In this document: positions 17,817-29,487 of the stretch, piece by piece
Numbering within the stretch: position 1 is the stretch's first letter
Layout: each line of letters begins with the position of its first letter
Source: Mesostigma viride
Taxonomy: Eukaryota; Streptophyta; Mesostigmatophyceae; Mesostigmatales; Mesostigmataceae
Length of the DNA: 64,000 bases
Direction: 5' to 3'
Assembly: GCA_009746045.1 (NCBI GenBank)
Contig: RPFO01001883.1
Location: 1-64,000 of the forward strand
Translations under genes and position numbers: made by a program
The notes under the pieces: model-generated
The model's input: only the letters and a program-made list of their open reading frames with translations
Told to the model about the DNA's origin: nothing
Databases searched by the model: none

Positions 17817-19199
17817 TCGGGGTTCTTTGAACGGAGTTTCTTCTATACGTGAATGCGGGAACAAGAGGCCGCTGGATGAGCGGCTTATAGGTCGCAGTGT
17901 TTACTCGTAGCTGTTTGGCTAGAGCTTTTGTGATTAGTAGATGCAATATAGTGCATGGTTGAAAAATGAATTAAATAAAATGTGCGTTCCGCGCTTGGGT
18001 TGATTATACCCGGGCGGAACGGGGCGTGAGGTGCAGTGCCCCTGAAAAGAACAACCTACGCATTATTTAATACTAGCCGTGCAGATTCGGGATATTCTAC
18101 CCCCGGTCTGTACGGTTAGCGTCTTACTAGCATCCACTAAACATAAGGGTTTAATGACGTCAGTTAGCTAGGGATAAGGGAGGTTTTGCGACTAAAAGCC
18201 GCTCTGGCTGGTTTTGTCGGCCTCTTTCTTTGCTCGTTGTCGTTGCGGCGGCAGCCGCAGCTATGGGTGCTGCGGAGCAAAATCCCAAAAGCACTGGTTG
18301 CACTGGCCACTTGGCCAGTGGTGAGACTTCCAGTTGTTAACCGGCCAGGCGTAGTTCCTCGCCCGGTTAACTAAAAGAAAAGAAAAAGATTACCTCCGGT
18401 CCGCACCTTTTCCCCAGCTTGGGGTCTTTGGTGGGCCGGATGCCGTGACAGGTGCTCAACTGTCGCTTGGTCGGCCCAGTGCGCGAGCTGGTGCTCCGTA
18501 CCTGGGGATGCTTGCACCCCGGGTTGGAGCCGGATGGCTGGCACTGGCGACCCGTGTCTCGGTCCGCGGCCTGCGGCTTTTTCTTCGGAAATTGCTGCTG
18601 GCCAGCAAACTTTGCAATTGCCTTCCGCCGAGGGGGGGGTGGTTGGGGCTGGGGACGGCGATGGGAAAAGCGTCTAAGCTAGAAATTTTTTCCCCACGCA
18701 TAGAAACCTCGGGGGGAATGCGGTCTTGGCTGAACGGACTCTCGTTCAGCCAGGTGCCTGGGGCTGTGGCCTCGGGCATCCGGGCTGGCGGGGCCTGGGC
18801 TAGGTCCACGTTTTTTCTCGAAGCACCCCGGGTCTATGGGGAGACGGCCATAGCGGTACCGACTCGGGGCCCCGAGAGGGGTCATGATAGGCTGGCCGTG
18901 CGCAATCGCAGTGCAAATGCGCTGGGCCTTTTTGGGCCTGGCCATGCATCCACAGCCGCCGGGCACACGCCTCCCGATGTGGGGGGGCTCCCGTTTTGCG
19001 GCAGGGCGGTCACTTGTGACAACGAGCAAGGTGGAGTGCGGCTTCAAGGGAAAGCCAGGGCGGGGGTGATTGGGCAACGTACTTCATGAAGGGCCTTGAA
19101 CGGCGTGCCTCCGGGCATGTCAATTAGTGTCACATGTATGCTTCCACTTATTGTTTTAATGAAGATGCTGGTTTTTGTGGGAGCTACGTGGGACATGAA
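17817..19199. mobile_element. Unclassified insertion, long copy (A)
   Basis: A 1,383-bp insertion in the coiled-coil gene, directly followed by a short second copy. Copies A and B share about 420 bp at the left end (starting TCGGGGTTCTTTGAACGG) and 128 bp at the right end (ending GGGACATGAA); A has about 830 extra central bases. GAA precedes A and ends both copies, compatible with a 3-bp target duplication. No terminal inverted repeats, poly(A) or convincing ORF. The centre holds strong hairpins: 18301-18320 (8-bp stem), 18336-18371 (9-bp stem) and 18728-18751 (9-bp stem), suggesting a structured RNA. Confidence 0.6.
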
Positions 19200-19779
19200 T
19201 CGGGGTTCTTTGAACGGAGTTTCTTCTATACGTGAATGCGGGAACAAGAGGCCGCTGGATGAGCGGCTTATAGGTCGCAGTGTTTACTCGTAGCTGTTTG
19301 GCTAGAGCTTTTGTGATTAGTAGATGCAATATAGTGCATGGTTGAAAAATGAATTAAATAAAATGTGCGTTCCGCGCTTGGGTTGATTATACCCGGGCGG
19401 AACGGGGCGTGAGGTGCAGTGCCCCTGAAAAGAACAACCTACGCATTATTTAATACTAGCCGTGCAGATTCGGGATATTCTACCCCCGGTCTGTACGGTT
19501 AGCGTCTTACTAGCATCCACTAAACATAAGGGTTTAATGACGTCAGTTAGCTAGGGATAAGGGAGGTTTTGCGACTAAAAGCCGCTCTGGCTGGTTTTGT
19601 CGGCCTCTTTCTTTGCTCCCCACCCACCCACCCTTGTCTTGGTTGCCTCTAGGGCAACGTACTTCATGAAGGGCCTTGAACGGCGTGCCTCCGGGCATGT
19701 CAATTAGTGTCACATGTATGCTTCCACTTATTGTTTTAATGAAGATGCTGGTTTTTGTGGGAGCTACGTGGGACATGAA
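19200..19779. mobile_element. Unclassified insertion, short copy (B), tandem to A
   Basis: 580 bp that repeat both ends of copy A almost base for base but lack its structured centre; a short C/A-rich stretch (CCCACCCACCCACCC) lies at the deletion point near 19620. Probably an internally deleted derivative, made either by tandem duplication or by a second insertion at the same GAA. Confidence 0.6.
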
Positions 19780-19891
19780 CAGCGATTGTCTTCCTTGTTG
19801 CGCGAGTATGAAAAAAAGAACGAACGTGCAGAAGAGGAGCTCGCCACGTTGAGAGCAAATTACGACACATCTGACAAGGGTAACTTGGAAC
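19780..19891 (+). pseudogene. Giant coiled-coil protein gene, part 2 of 3
   Basis: 112 bp of heptad-rich coding sequence (EYEKKNERAEEELATLRANY) between the tandem insertion and the copia element. It continues the frame of part 1, and its last five bases, GGAAC, are repeated at 28470-28474 as the copia target duplication. Confidence 0.75.
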
Positions 19892-20415
19892 TGTTTAAAA
19901 TATGTATAATGCGTTACTTGGTCAACATGATAATTGACGTAATTCATTAGAATTAATTAACGCATATTGGCAGCACGGCTATGGCATTGCCCTTGCCATC
20001 GGGCAGCCATTAGCCTAAATTGCTACATTGTCACTTGCTAGCAAGGAAAAGGGGAGAGTTCGTGGAGTTGCCAACCCTAAAATCATGCACGGCGGCATGG
20101 GGTCGGCACTACCCTTGGCGACAATCTAACGGCTGGCACAAATGACAGGTCAGCATCACTAGTGGTGTCGAATGCATGCATACGGTGCACATTCTAGAAA
20201 GTACTGCGCACAGGTGCAGGCGCATCATGACGTGGACATAGGTACGGCCACTCTAATTATCGCCACACATATTGCACGCTCAGTGCCGGAATAGGACCAT
20301 CGGCACTAAATATCTCACTCGCCACTATATAAAATGTGATGCGATAAGTTGGAATAGCACACGGCTAGACTACCTAGCATAAATACACGGCAAGAGGTGG
20401 GCATAACCTCAGACA
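19892..20415 (-). repeat. Copia LTR family 1, left (3') LTR
   Basis: 524 bp starting TGTTTAAAATATG and ending CTCAGACA, matching 27946-28469 throughout by eye. The adjacent CCCCCC run at 20416 is the reverse complement of a polypurine tract. Confidence 0.9.
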
Positions 20416-21377
20416 CCCCCCTTGCACAGCTCATGCGTGCTCAAAAGAAACATGACACTCCTTCCTCTCCCCCCTCAATAACTAGGTAGGATAGCCGGGT
20501 ACAAAACACCCTGGCATACCCCCCTTACACGGCTAACCATGGTGGGGATAAGGAGGTTCAAACTCAGTACCAGCAAGAAAGATGGGGAATCAGGCACCCC
20601 CCTCAAGGAGAAGGTCCTTTCAGGTCAACGGCCAACAAAGGACTAGCTCAACTATGACAAAAAACAATGGCCGGCAGGTCATAAATAATCCAAACTGATT
20701 ATCAACGAAATCTCGACAAAAGGCGCTCGGCTCATACACCCCCTGGCTCTTGGCTCTAGGCTCCTTGGCTCGGCGGCTCCTGGCTCAGCGGCTCTTACGG
20801 GCTCAGACTCCCGGCACTGGGCTCACGGCACGTGGCTCTCGGGCAGGCACTGGGCGCTCGACATAAAAAGTCGAGTATAATAGTCTAGCGGATCAATGCC
20901 GCTTGCCATAGAAGGCGATATCAGCTCGTAGACTCTGCGAAAATGGGCTTGAATCCTCACGGCTCACTGTGCCAGCAGCGGAATCAGCATCCGGAACAAT
21001 AAATTTGCTGTCGTCGAAAAAATAAAAAAGTTGGCTGTCCCCGCCCAGAACCAAACACGGACTTCAGGCATCCAGCGTCAACGCTTGCACACCATGCACA
21101 CTGGCAGCTGCGGGTGTGCTCACGAATCTGTTTTACGCAAATATATGCAACACACCGAATCCAGGTCTGCTGGCAGCAACGCCAGCGGCACCAAGTGCTA
21201 GCTGCGCTGTCCTCGTAAATGGCTTGGCGGACTACAACGGCCGTGGCCAGACTCGCGCAAAGGCGAAACTCCAACGAAAGTGCCGGCGATGCAAGCACAC
21301 CTCGTCCTCGAGGTGGGAAGAAAATAATGCTCGCCAGGCAAAGGCTGAAAGACCATGAACCATCAGCTCCGATACCA
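20416..21377 (-). other. Non-coding retroelement internal remnant
   Basis: 962 bp without a coding frame, bounded by a polypurine-tract complement on the left (CCCCCCTTGC) and a primer-binding-site complement on the right (CTCCGATACCATG, 21367-21379). It looks like the internal region of a short non-autonomous LTR element. A GGCTC-rich simple-repeat stretch lies at about 20750-20850. Confidence 0.6.
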
Positions 21378-22208
21378 TGTTGGAAGGTAGAGGAAACTAA
21401 TGGGTTTTACACAATGCCTTGTGCTTGGCCTTGTTACCCTTGCACCTTGCAGGTGATGAAAGACTGAGCTTGAAGACAATGGAAGAGAGACCAGAAAAAG
21501 AGTTTTATTTCTTAGGCTGAGAGGTTAGGAAAAGAGGTACCTGGCCTTAGGAGCCAGTTTCTTTTTATACCTTTCTAGCTAGGAAGGATGACATCAGATG
21601 CTGATGTCATCATAGAAGCTTGTAGAAACATCTAAGCATATTCCCAGCATATTCTCAGTATATTCCAGGAATATTCCTGGTATATGCTCACGTGACGCAG
21701 TCACGTGTCTATTAATTAATTAATTAATTCCTGGTATATTCCTAGAACATTCCAAGGTCATTCTAGAAAGGTTCTAATGAGCTGGCATGACAGTTGATTG
21801 CCAAATGTCCTCTGAACAATGTGCCACATCTAATGCTTAATAAAGTGACACATGGTTTCTACTTGGAATGACAAGTGTAATCCAATGAGTCTATCCACTT
21901 GTCAGTCAATGGAATGCAACACTTGTCACTATGAGCTTCCAACACATGTCAGCTCATGGAATGGACACTTGTCTACCAAAGAAGTACACCACTTGTCAAG
22001 CATGGAAGTGATGCTACTAGACCAACTCAGGTACAAGAGATCTATGGCCAAATATAGGACTATGGCACATGAACATTGATCAGCTCATTGAGAGCAATTC
22101 ATCTAACTTATCAGATCTATCAAATTCTCAGCCCTTGTGAAGTAAAACAAAGAAGAAGAAAGTCAGGCTGGAATATAGTGTGGGCAGGTGGGTATATGAT
22201 CCCCAACA
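21378..22208 (-). repeat. Copia LTR family 2, internal third LTR
   Basis: 831 bp, TG...CA, related to the 842-bp LTRs at 51307 and 54649 (shared GGAAACTAATGGGTTTTACA and CTTGTCA-rich stretches) but diverged. A primer-binding site borders it on the left and a polypurine tract on the right, and there is no target duplication, so it is not a simple solo LTR. Confidence 0.8.
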
Positions 22209-22236
22209 CCCCCCTTAGCCAGCTGAACACAAAGGA

Positions 22237-25200
22237 CTAAGTTGACATGAGTTTGCCACGCAGGGCAGTGAACCTGGCACGTGAAAGTGCCTTCGTCAGA
22301 AGATCAGCAAGCATGTCCTCCCCAGGACAATGCTTCATGGCGATGAGTCCCCCCTCCACCTTCTCCCGGATGAAATGGAAACGCACGTCAATGTGCTTCG
22401 TGCGCTTGGGATGAACAGGGTCACGAGCGAGTGCCACGGCGCCTGTGTTGTCGCAGAAGACAGGCGTGGGCCCCTGAACTGGATGCCCCAGCTCCCCCAA
22501 CATGTGCCTCAGTGGAAGCACTAGCTGGGTTACGCTGCTAGCAGCAATGTACTCCGCCTCGCAGGAAGACAGGGCGGTAACGTGCTGCTTGCGGCTGCAC
22601 CACTCGACTGCGGCCCCCCTGAACATCACTACATTGCCAGAGACAGATCTGCGTGTCTCAGGGCAGTTCCCCCAATCGGCATCCGTCCACCCCTCCAGCC
22701 CCCCTTGGCCACCATAGCGCAGTCCCAAGTCCTTGGTGTGGACAAGGTAGCGCACCACTCGCTTGGCCAGCTCCAAGTCGCCCTCCGTGGGTGCCTGCAT
22801 GCATTGGGCCAGCTGGTTGACAGCAAAAGCAATGTCTGGGCGCGTCCATGTCGCGGCGTACATGAGAGCACCAACAATCTGCTGAAAGAGTTGATGGTTT
22901 GGGGCATCACACATTCCCCCCTCGCGACGGGGACTACCAGGCACTATAGGGGTGTGCACAGGGTGAGGGGTAGAAAGCCCAAAACGGGCAGCAATAGCTT
23001 CAATGTAGGGCCGTTGGTGCATGGTAAGGGAACGAGACGCAGGGTCGATAGTAAGGGAAACACCGAGGAAAAGAGAGGGATTGTCCGACTCAGTGATTTG
23101 AAAAGTATTAGCCAAACGGCGAGACCAGGATGCCAGCCAGGAAGGGGAAGGATGAGCAGCAAGAATGTCATCGACGTGCACGAACACGAAACCACGAGAC
23201 GAAGGGTAGTAATACAGGCACGCATCAATTTGGCTTTGGATGGCGCCGTCAGAAAGAAGGTGTGCACGGAACGTTTTATGCCAATTGCGTGGCGCTTGCT
23301 TGATGCCATACAAGCTGCGGTGCAGCTTCCACACAAGCACATCGCCATTGGCATCCCGCTCTTCAAAGCCAGTAGGGGGACGCACAAAGACATCCTCCTG
23401 TAGGGGAGCATAGAGAAAAGCGGTTCGGACATCGAGCTGCTTGACAGTAAAGCCAGACGTGACAGCTAAAGCAAGAGCAAGTCGCACGGTGGACGCACGA
23501 ACAGTGGGGGAAAAGACTTCATTAAAGTCGATACCTTCACGTTGGGCAAAACCTTTCACGACAAACCTGGCCTTGTGACGGCCGTCGGACTTGACAGCAA
23601 ATACCCACCGGGAAGGGAGGACCTTGGCACCGGCGGGCAAAGTACGCGGGCTCACAAGCGAGTATACTGCATGATCACGAATGCTATTAATTTCGCTCAA
23701 CATCGCAGCCCGCCACTCTGGACTGTTGTTAGCCTCAGTAAAGGAGACGGGAAGGGAAACGTCACTGCCAGTAAAATGCACTGTGTCAAAAAGATCACGA
23801 ACTGACTGGTAATGCGGAAAAAAACGAGCCCATTTAGGCGACACCGTGACAGGGGGAGCATAGGTAGTAATCTCCATCGCGAGGGGTTCACGGGTGCTAC
23901 CGCAAAACATCAGCTCATCAGCAGTTGCCATGGTGACATTACCAGCTGGGTTACGTCGCAGCGCAGAGATTGTACTTTGCAGGCGAGCAGCACTTGAAGT
24001 GGCAGTGACCGGTGGACCAGCAGACAGCTCCCGTGCGTCACTTGGGGAGACGTCGTCAGTAGTTAGGACGGGCTGTGAAAAGTTTGGAGCACCGTCGAGC
24101 GCCTCCGGAACTGGTCTAGGACTTGGGACGTTGACTGCATCAGGACTTGGTGCGTCCGCTCCCTCGTGGCGAAGCTCCTCAGGAATATCCCTTCTGGTGG
24201 CGTCCAGAAACCTCGCCTGAGACCGGGTGACCGGTCCGCTAGGTTCGGCCAGAGAATTTGGCTGAACTTCTGCTACAGCCGGAAGATCAGTTGGTGAAGT
24301 TTCCTCCAGTGCGGCAGAACTTTCCAGAAGCGGCGCAGGAGTTGGCATGGCCCCATTGCGCCAGGCCTCATTGAAGGTGACATGCAGGCGGCGAATGACA
24401 TCCTTGGATTCTGGACGGTAAATGAGGTACGCCGGCGATTCCAGATCATAGCCGACGAAGATTCCAGGCAGAGCCTTGGCCTCCAGCTTGCCACGTGGGC
24501 CCTCCACCCGATAGAAGGCAGGGCAGCCGAAAATTCGAAGATTCGAGAGATCCGCATTGCGACCGGTGAGCAGGAAGTGTGGCGTGGCACCTCCAGGATT
24601 CGAGCTAGACGGCAGGCGGTTAAGTATATAAACCGCGCAATTGAAGGCTAGTGCCCAGAATCCTTTGGGCAAACCGGCATGCGTGAGCATTGCCAGTGTC
24701 ATGCCCATGGCCAGACCCCACAGCCGCTCCGCCACTCCGTTCTGCTCAGGAGTGTAGGGGCTGGAGAACTCCTGGTGCACTCGGTGTTCAGCGCAGACGG
24801 CCCGCCACGCCTGCCCAGTGAAGACTGCGTCGTTGTCGGTCCGGAGAAGAATCGAACCGTTGTAGAAGGGGCGAATTTCGCGCGCGAGCAGCTGCTGTAG
24901 GGCGTCAACAGCCTCGTCCTTGTGTCGAAGCGGAAAGCACCATCGCCAGCGGGTAGCATCGTCGGTGAAGCCGAGCATGTAGCGGGCGCCTCCAATTGCT
25001 GGCTGCATCGGCCCGAGAATGTCGCTGTGAAGCTTGGCTCGGGGAACAGTCGATCGGAGCTGTCCAGGCGAAAATGAGCGCCTCTTGATGAAGCCAGCAG
25101 GGCAGGATGGGCAGCCAGGCGATGACAGGCGCCTCGAAAAAAGGTTAGACTCCGGAATGGCGGCCAGCCTCTTGATCCGATCTTCGCCAGCATGCCCAAG

Positions 25201-25841
25201 ACGCCAGTGCCAGAGCAGGCTCGCCGGCCGCTCGATGGCCGTGGCAGCCATTGCCGCCTCGTCGCGCTCCGCAGGTAACACGTAGATGTTGTTCTGCAGC
25301 GCAATCTTGTGCGTCTCGTTGTCCAGCACCACTGTCTGCTCGGTGAGGTCGACTTTGTGGCCGTCCTTGGCGAGCTGCCCAGCTGATAGCAGTCGGGCGC
25401 TCAAGCCGGGCACGAAGAGCGCACCATTCAGGTGCACATGCTGGTTGGGCAGTTTGAGCCGAATCGTGCCCACTCCCGCCGCGCGAAGACGTCCTCCTGA
25501 TCCGACGATGTTCCTAGTGGTGGGGGTGAGGGACACAAAGTCAGTGCGGCATGGGGACATGTGGCTGCTTGCAGCGGAGTCCAGAACCCAGGCAGGGGGC
25601 TTGGGGCTATACTGCGTGAGTGCAGCAGCCTCCTGCGACGGCGCCGACTCGGCGATGGTGGTGAAGACGAAGCCCTCCGGCAGCTCCGCGGCCTCCTGAG
25701 TGTTGTTGGCCACGCTTCCGCCAGGTGAGGTCTCCTTCTTGGTCGCTTGGTTGCCCCTCCTGCGCTGGTTGCCCCGCCGTCCTTGGTTCTTGCTTCGTGG
25801 CTTGAGCTGGGAGCTCTTTTGCCAGCACTGGGTCTCCGCAT
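22237..25841 (-). CDS. Copia pol: protease, integrase, reverse transcriptase, RNase H
   Basis: About 1,200 codons, open throughout. In order: CCHC-knuckle end and basic linker; aspartic protease (WVLDSAASSHMSP); GAG-pre-integrase (LLWHWRLGHAGEDRI) and integrase core with DILGP, RTDNDAVF and a GVAERL motif; reverse transcriptase (ARFVVKGFAQREGIDFNEVF, FVHVDDILAAH with HVDD in the YVDD position); RNase H (DADWGN, SSCEAEY, FCDNTGAV, KHIDVRFHFIRE). All key acidic residues appear present. The frame joins gag in phase once the hAT insertion and one copy of its duplication are discounted, so apart from that the polyprotein (about 1,447 aa) looks intact. Confidence 0.92.
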
Positions 25842-27179
25842 CTAGGTTGGCAAATACGGGTACGGGGTATAATACGCGGACCTAAAATACGCGTATTATA
25901 CGTGGGGGGTGTAAAATACGCGGCGGTAAAATACGCGACCGTTTTTGTGGTCCAATTGTCAGTCACCCAATTAGCACGCTCCTTGATGATGGTCATGCAG
26001 TTATTGCAACTGAAATTTGGTGTATATGCTTATTTATTAACATCTTCCATTAATTTATGCCCTGCAATCCTATCTGATTATGATTTGTTAAATGCTGGGG
26101 GGAGCAGACTGCAACGGGAACTGTAAGGAATCAATTAATTAGTTAATTGTAAGGAAAGCCATCCACTATATAATGCATGAGAGGACATAAGACACAACTA
26201 ACTTCTTCACGAGCAGCTCGCCACCCAACAACTTCCGAGAAGGAGGGGTGACGTGCCCTCCTTTGTATTGGATCATGCCGGCCACCATCTGCTTGAAAGA
26301 GGCGCTCTCAGCCGCATTGAAGGCAATGCCGTTCTCGATAAAAAATTCGGCAGCCAGCAGCTGGATACCTTGTTCGTCGACGGGAACCAGCCATTTGGTG
26401 ATGCTCAGCTGGCCTTGATGCTTGCTGGGAACCGACGACAAGTCAGCCGGCGCAGCCCCTCCCATCTCCGCCATTGCCCTGTTCAAAGTGTGCACCTTCT
26501 TGGCGTCTGACTTCTGCAACTTGTTGTTAGCAATCCTGAGAAACCTGTTCCGGATATTCGGTGGAATTTTGTCGCAGGGTAACACCCCTTCCCCTGCGAT
26601 TCCGGCAAAGTGTGCACGGACTCGGAATACGCTTATTGGCCCCGCCTTGTAGGAGAAGTTCTTGTTGCAAAATGAGCAGAACATCCTCGACACATACTGC
26701 GTTGTGTTACTAACAGCATCCGTGACTGCTTCTTTCTTCTCGACAACGAAATCCCATTCAGGCCCTTTCTTCGGCATGGCTGCAAATCGAAAATGGCTGC
26801 ACACTATCGCACAGTCGCACTGGCCTCGTCCTCGCTATATTGCATTACACCGTCAGTAGCACAGCTGGCATTTGCTGTCATTATGCGTGATGTACCTAGT
26901 CCTAGCTGTCTCCTACCGGCCAAAGATTTTGCAAGGCTTGCGCTTTATGGAAAGAACTGTACGCATCTACTTCTAGTAGTAAAAATCTCAAATGTGCAGT
27001 GAACGCGACGCGCCCAGAACCTGGGCACCGCGCCAGTGCCCGCTGCCCGCTGGTACCCCCGAAAAATTCTAAGTCCAAACCGCGTATTCTGAAGTAAAGT
27101 ACGCGTACATACGGCGGAGGCCTTCAGTGTACGTTTTCCCGTACTTCTGCGGCTCCGTACGGCGTACTGACCAACCCGG
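25842..27179 (-). mobile_element. hAT-like DNA transposon nested in the copia gag-pol frame
   Basis: 1,338 bp flanked by a perfect 8-bp duplication CTCCGCAT (25834-25841 and 27180-27187), the length typical of hAT elements. The ends are imperfect inverted repeats (CTAGGTTGGCAAATACGGG and, from the other side, CCGGGTTGGTCAGTACGCC). It splits the CCHC zinc knuckle of gag between its His and last Cys. Its only ORF is a BED-finger-like N-terminal piece, so it is non-autonomous. TACGCG-rich subterminal repeats occur at both ends. Confidence 0.82.
26166..26777 (-). pseudogene. hAT transposase N-terminal fragment (BED-type zinc finger)
   Basis: About 203 aa from the ATG at 26777. CSFCNKNFSYKAG followed by VRAHFAG resembles the BED finger at the N-terminus of hAT transposases; the following PPNIRNRFLRI and ITKWLVP stretches also fit the region before the catalytic domain. 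The RNase-H-like catalytic core and dimerisation domain are absent. Confidence 0.65.
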
Positions 27180-27926
27180 CTCCGCATGCCCACTCCTGTT
27201 GCAGTAGGCGCAGTGCTTCCTCTCACCACCCTTGTTGGCAGTGTGGAAAGCTTGACCTTGGGCTGGCTCCTCCTTGGTAGCTTGAGAAGGCCGTCCTCCC
27301 AGCAGCATGTCCTCCGCCTCCAGCAGCGCAGCCTTGACCTCCTCCAAGCTGTCCTCCTCTTTGAAGTGCGCTGAAATCAGGGCAGGGCGATATCGGTCAG
27401 GCAGGCCGCTCTTGAGGATAGCCGCAAAATCTTGGTCGCTCATGACGCCTCCCACCGCACGGTAGTCCGCCAGCAGCAGCAATCCACGTAGGATATACTG
27501 CCCCATGGTCTCCCCAGGCTTCATTTGCAGCCGGTGAAGCTGAATCCTGAGGTCCATGCGGTGACTCTTGGTGAGCTTTTGTTGCTCGTAGACCTCCCTC
27601 AGCGTCTTGTAGAGCTTGCTGCCAGATTGGTCTGGCACGAGCGATAGGATGCGCCTCGCTTCTCCCACAAGTGCAGCTGAGATGACAAGGCCAACAGCTT
27701 GGTCAGCCTTGCGGTCCTGCCTGGTGCCCAGCAGGACGTCCTTAACCTCATAGAAGGAACAGAAACCCTCAAGAGATGTCTTGGTCTCCTCCCAGCCACG
27801 TAGGCTTGTGCCATCGAATTTCAGCACCATCTTGGAGCACACATTCAGCATAGGAGTGTAGTCGACGTCGCTTGCCATGGAGCTTGTAGCTGGGCTGGGT
27901 TTCTTGGTGGTCTTCTTGGAGCTCAT
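27180..27926 (-). CDS. Copia gag, cut at its zinc knuckle
   Basis: About 249 codons from the ATG at 27926 (20 nt from the primer-binding site). UBN2/gag-like capsid region with a KSHRMDLRIQLHRLQMKPGE stretch, then CAYCNRSGH, the first three ligands of a CCHC knuckle; the fourth cysteine lies across the hAT insertion at the start of the pol segment. Confidence 0.85.
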
Positions 27927-27945
27927 GAAGATTCCTCCGATACCA

Positions 27946-28469
27946 TGTTTAAAATATGTATAATGCGTTACTTGGTCAACATGATAATTGACGTAATTCA
28001 TTAGAATTAATTAACGCATATTGGCAGCACGGCTATGGCATTGCCCTTGCCATCGGGCAGCCATTAGCCTAAATTGCTACATTGTCACTTGCTAGCAAGG
28101 AAAAGGGGAGAGTTCGTGGAGTTGCCAACCCTAAAATCATGCACGGCGGCATGGGGTCGGCACTACCCTTGGCGACAATCTAACGGCTGGCACAAATGAC
28201 AGGTCAGCATCACTAGTGGTGTCGAATGCATGCATACGGTGCACATTCTAGAAAGTACTGCGCACAGGTGCAGGCGCATCATGACGTGGACATAGGTACG
28301 GCCACTCTAATTATCGCCACACATATTGCACGCTCAGTGCCGGAATAGGACCATCGGCACTAAATATCTCACTCGCCACTATATAAAATGTGATGCGATA
28401 AGTTGGAATAGCACACGGCTAGACTACCTAGCATAAATACACGGCAAGAGGTGGGCATAACCTCAGACA
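27946..28469 (-). repeat. Copia LTR family 1, right (5') LTR
   Basis: 524 bp matching the left LTR; the TATATAAAA at 28381-28389 is on the plus strand. Flanked by GGAAC at 28470. Confidence 0.9.
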
Positions 28470-28474
28470 GGAAC

Positions 28475-29487
28475 TTCGAGAACGTATAGAGTCGCTGCAG
28501 CAAGAAATTGAAGCACGCAACAAAGCAGCCGGGGCGTTAGACGCACGTATTCTGACCGAGCGGGGTTTGCATGAAGATGCGCTCGCAAGTCTGCGCAACG
28601 AACTCGCGCTCGAGAGGAAATCGCGTGAAGCCAATCAGAGTGACGCTTTATCGTTGAAGGAATCGCTGGAAAGCACCGTGCGCGAGTATAAAGATACTAG
28701 TGAGAAATTGCGCAATGCTGAAGAACTGGCCTCACAACTACCCGGACTCCAAGAAGAACTAAAAAGCAAAACAGCCCTGTTCGACGAATCAAATGCCCGG
28801 GTCGACGAACTCATGCGCAAACTCGCCGAGGCCGAAGCGCGACATGAATCCGCCGTTAAGTCGTTAGCAAGCTCGCGCGAATTGTCTGAACAAGAACGTA
28901 CCACACGCAAAAAGGCTGCAGAGACCGAGGCAAAAAATGTTCGACTTTTGAAGGCAGAATTGAAAAACAACCAGATAATGTCCACGGTTGCAGGGAAGAT
29001 CATGCTCAACCGCATAGTCGCGGCCAAGGCGCAAGCCAACCGAATTCCCGAATTACAATCGAAATTGGAAGGCTTACTGAAGACCAACTCTTACTTGAAA
29101 AAGATAGTGCACGCGCTCACCGACAAAACGAGAGCCGCTCCGAGAGGGTTTTACAAACTAGACGACCGTCGCAATTACAAAACCAAACAAAATGAACACG
29201 CGCTCCTACGAATGGTCCGCCCTTTAATGACTGTCGTGAAGGACGAATTTGGACGCCGTCTCCAGGCAGCGAGTGCAACGAACGAGGATTTAGAGAAACA
29301 GTTGCGGTTGTTGACCGATTCGCTAGCTACTTCTCAAGAGACAAATCGTCAATTAGACAGGGAACTGGGGTTGTTAGGCCAAGCGCGACACCCATCGACG
29401 TCTCGAAAACGGATGCGCGCACAAGACCCGGATATAGAGGGCGTAGTGAATGGGATTACGAGAACGGTCGATATGGCAGCCGAATAG
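28475..29487 (+). pseudogene. Giant coiled-coil protein gene, part 3 of 3
   Basis: 337 codons plus stop, in phase with part 2. Coiled coil continues to about codon 190; then a more compact basic segment (KLDDRRNYKTKQNEHALLRM), another short coiled coil, and a C-terminus with KRMRAQD. The stop overlaps the end of the convergent NifS-like gene by about 30 bp. Confidence 0.75.

Larger units (their letters stand above)
19892..28469 (-). mobile_element. Composite Ty1/copia retrotransposon
   Basis: 8,578 bp bounded by apparently identical 524-bp LTRs (TG...CA) and a perfect 5-bp duplication GGAAC (19887-19891 and 28470-28474). The element runs on the minus strand: primer-binding site rc at about 27933-27945 (TGGTATCGGAGG, initiator-tRNA-Met type), gag, then pol in protease-integrase-reverse transcriptase-RNase H order, the copia order. 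It contains a third, different LTR (21378-22208) and a hAT transposon. LTR identity implies recent insertion. Confidence 0.9.

Noticed and set aside
18445-19089. Overlapping open frames in the centre of insertion A
   Set aside because: Open on both strands with biased composition and hairpins; no protein motif.
17817-19779. Group I or group II intron
   Set aside because: No conserved group I P/Q/R/S elements and no GTGYG start or domain V seen by eye; the tandem second copy also argues against an intron. Not fully excluded.
21378-22208. Solo LTR insertion
   Set aside because: No target duplication, and a PBS and a PPT border it on opposite sides, so it is part of a chimeric element.
24699-25304. 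Additional minus-strand gene inside pol
   Set aside because: Out-of-frame shadow of the copia integrase region.
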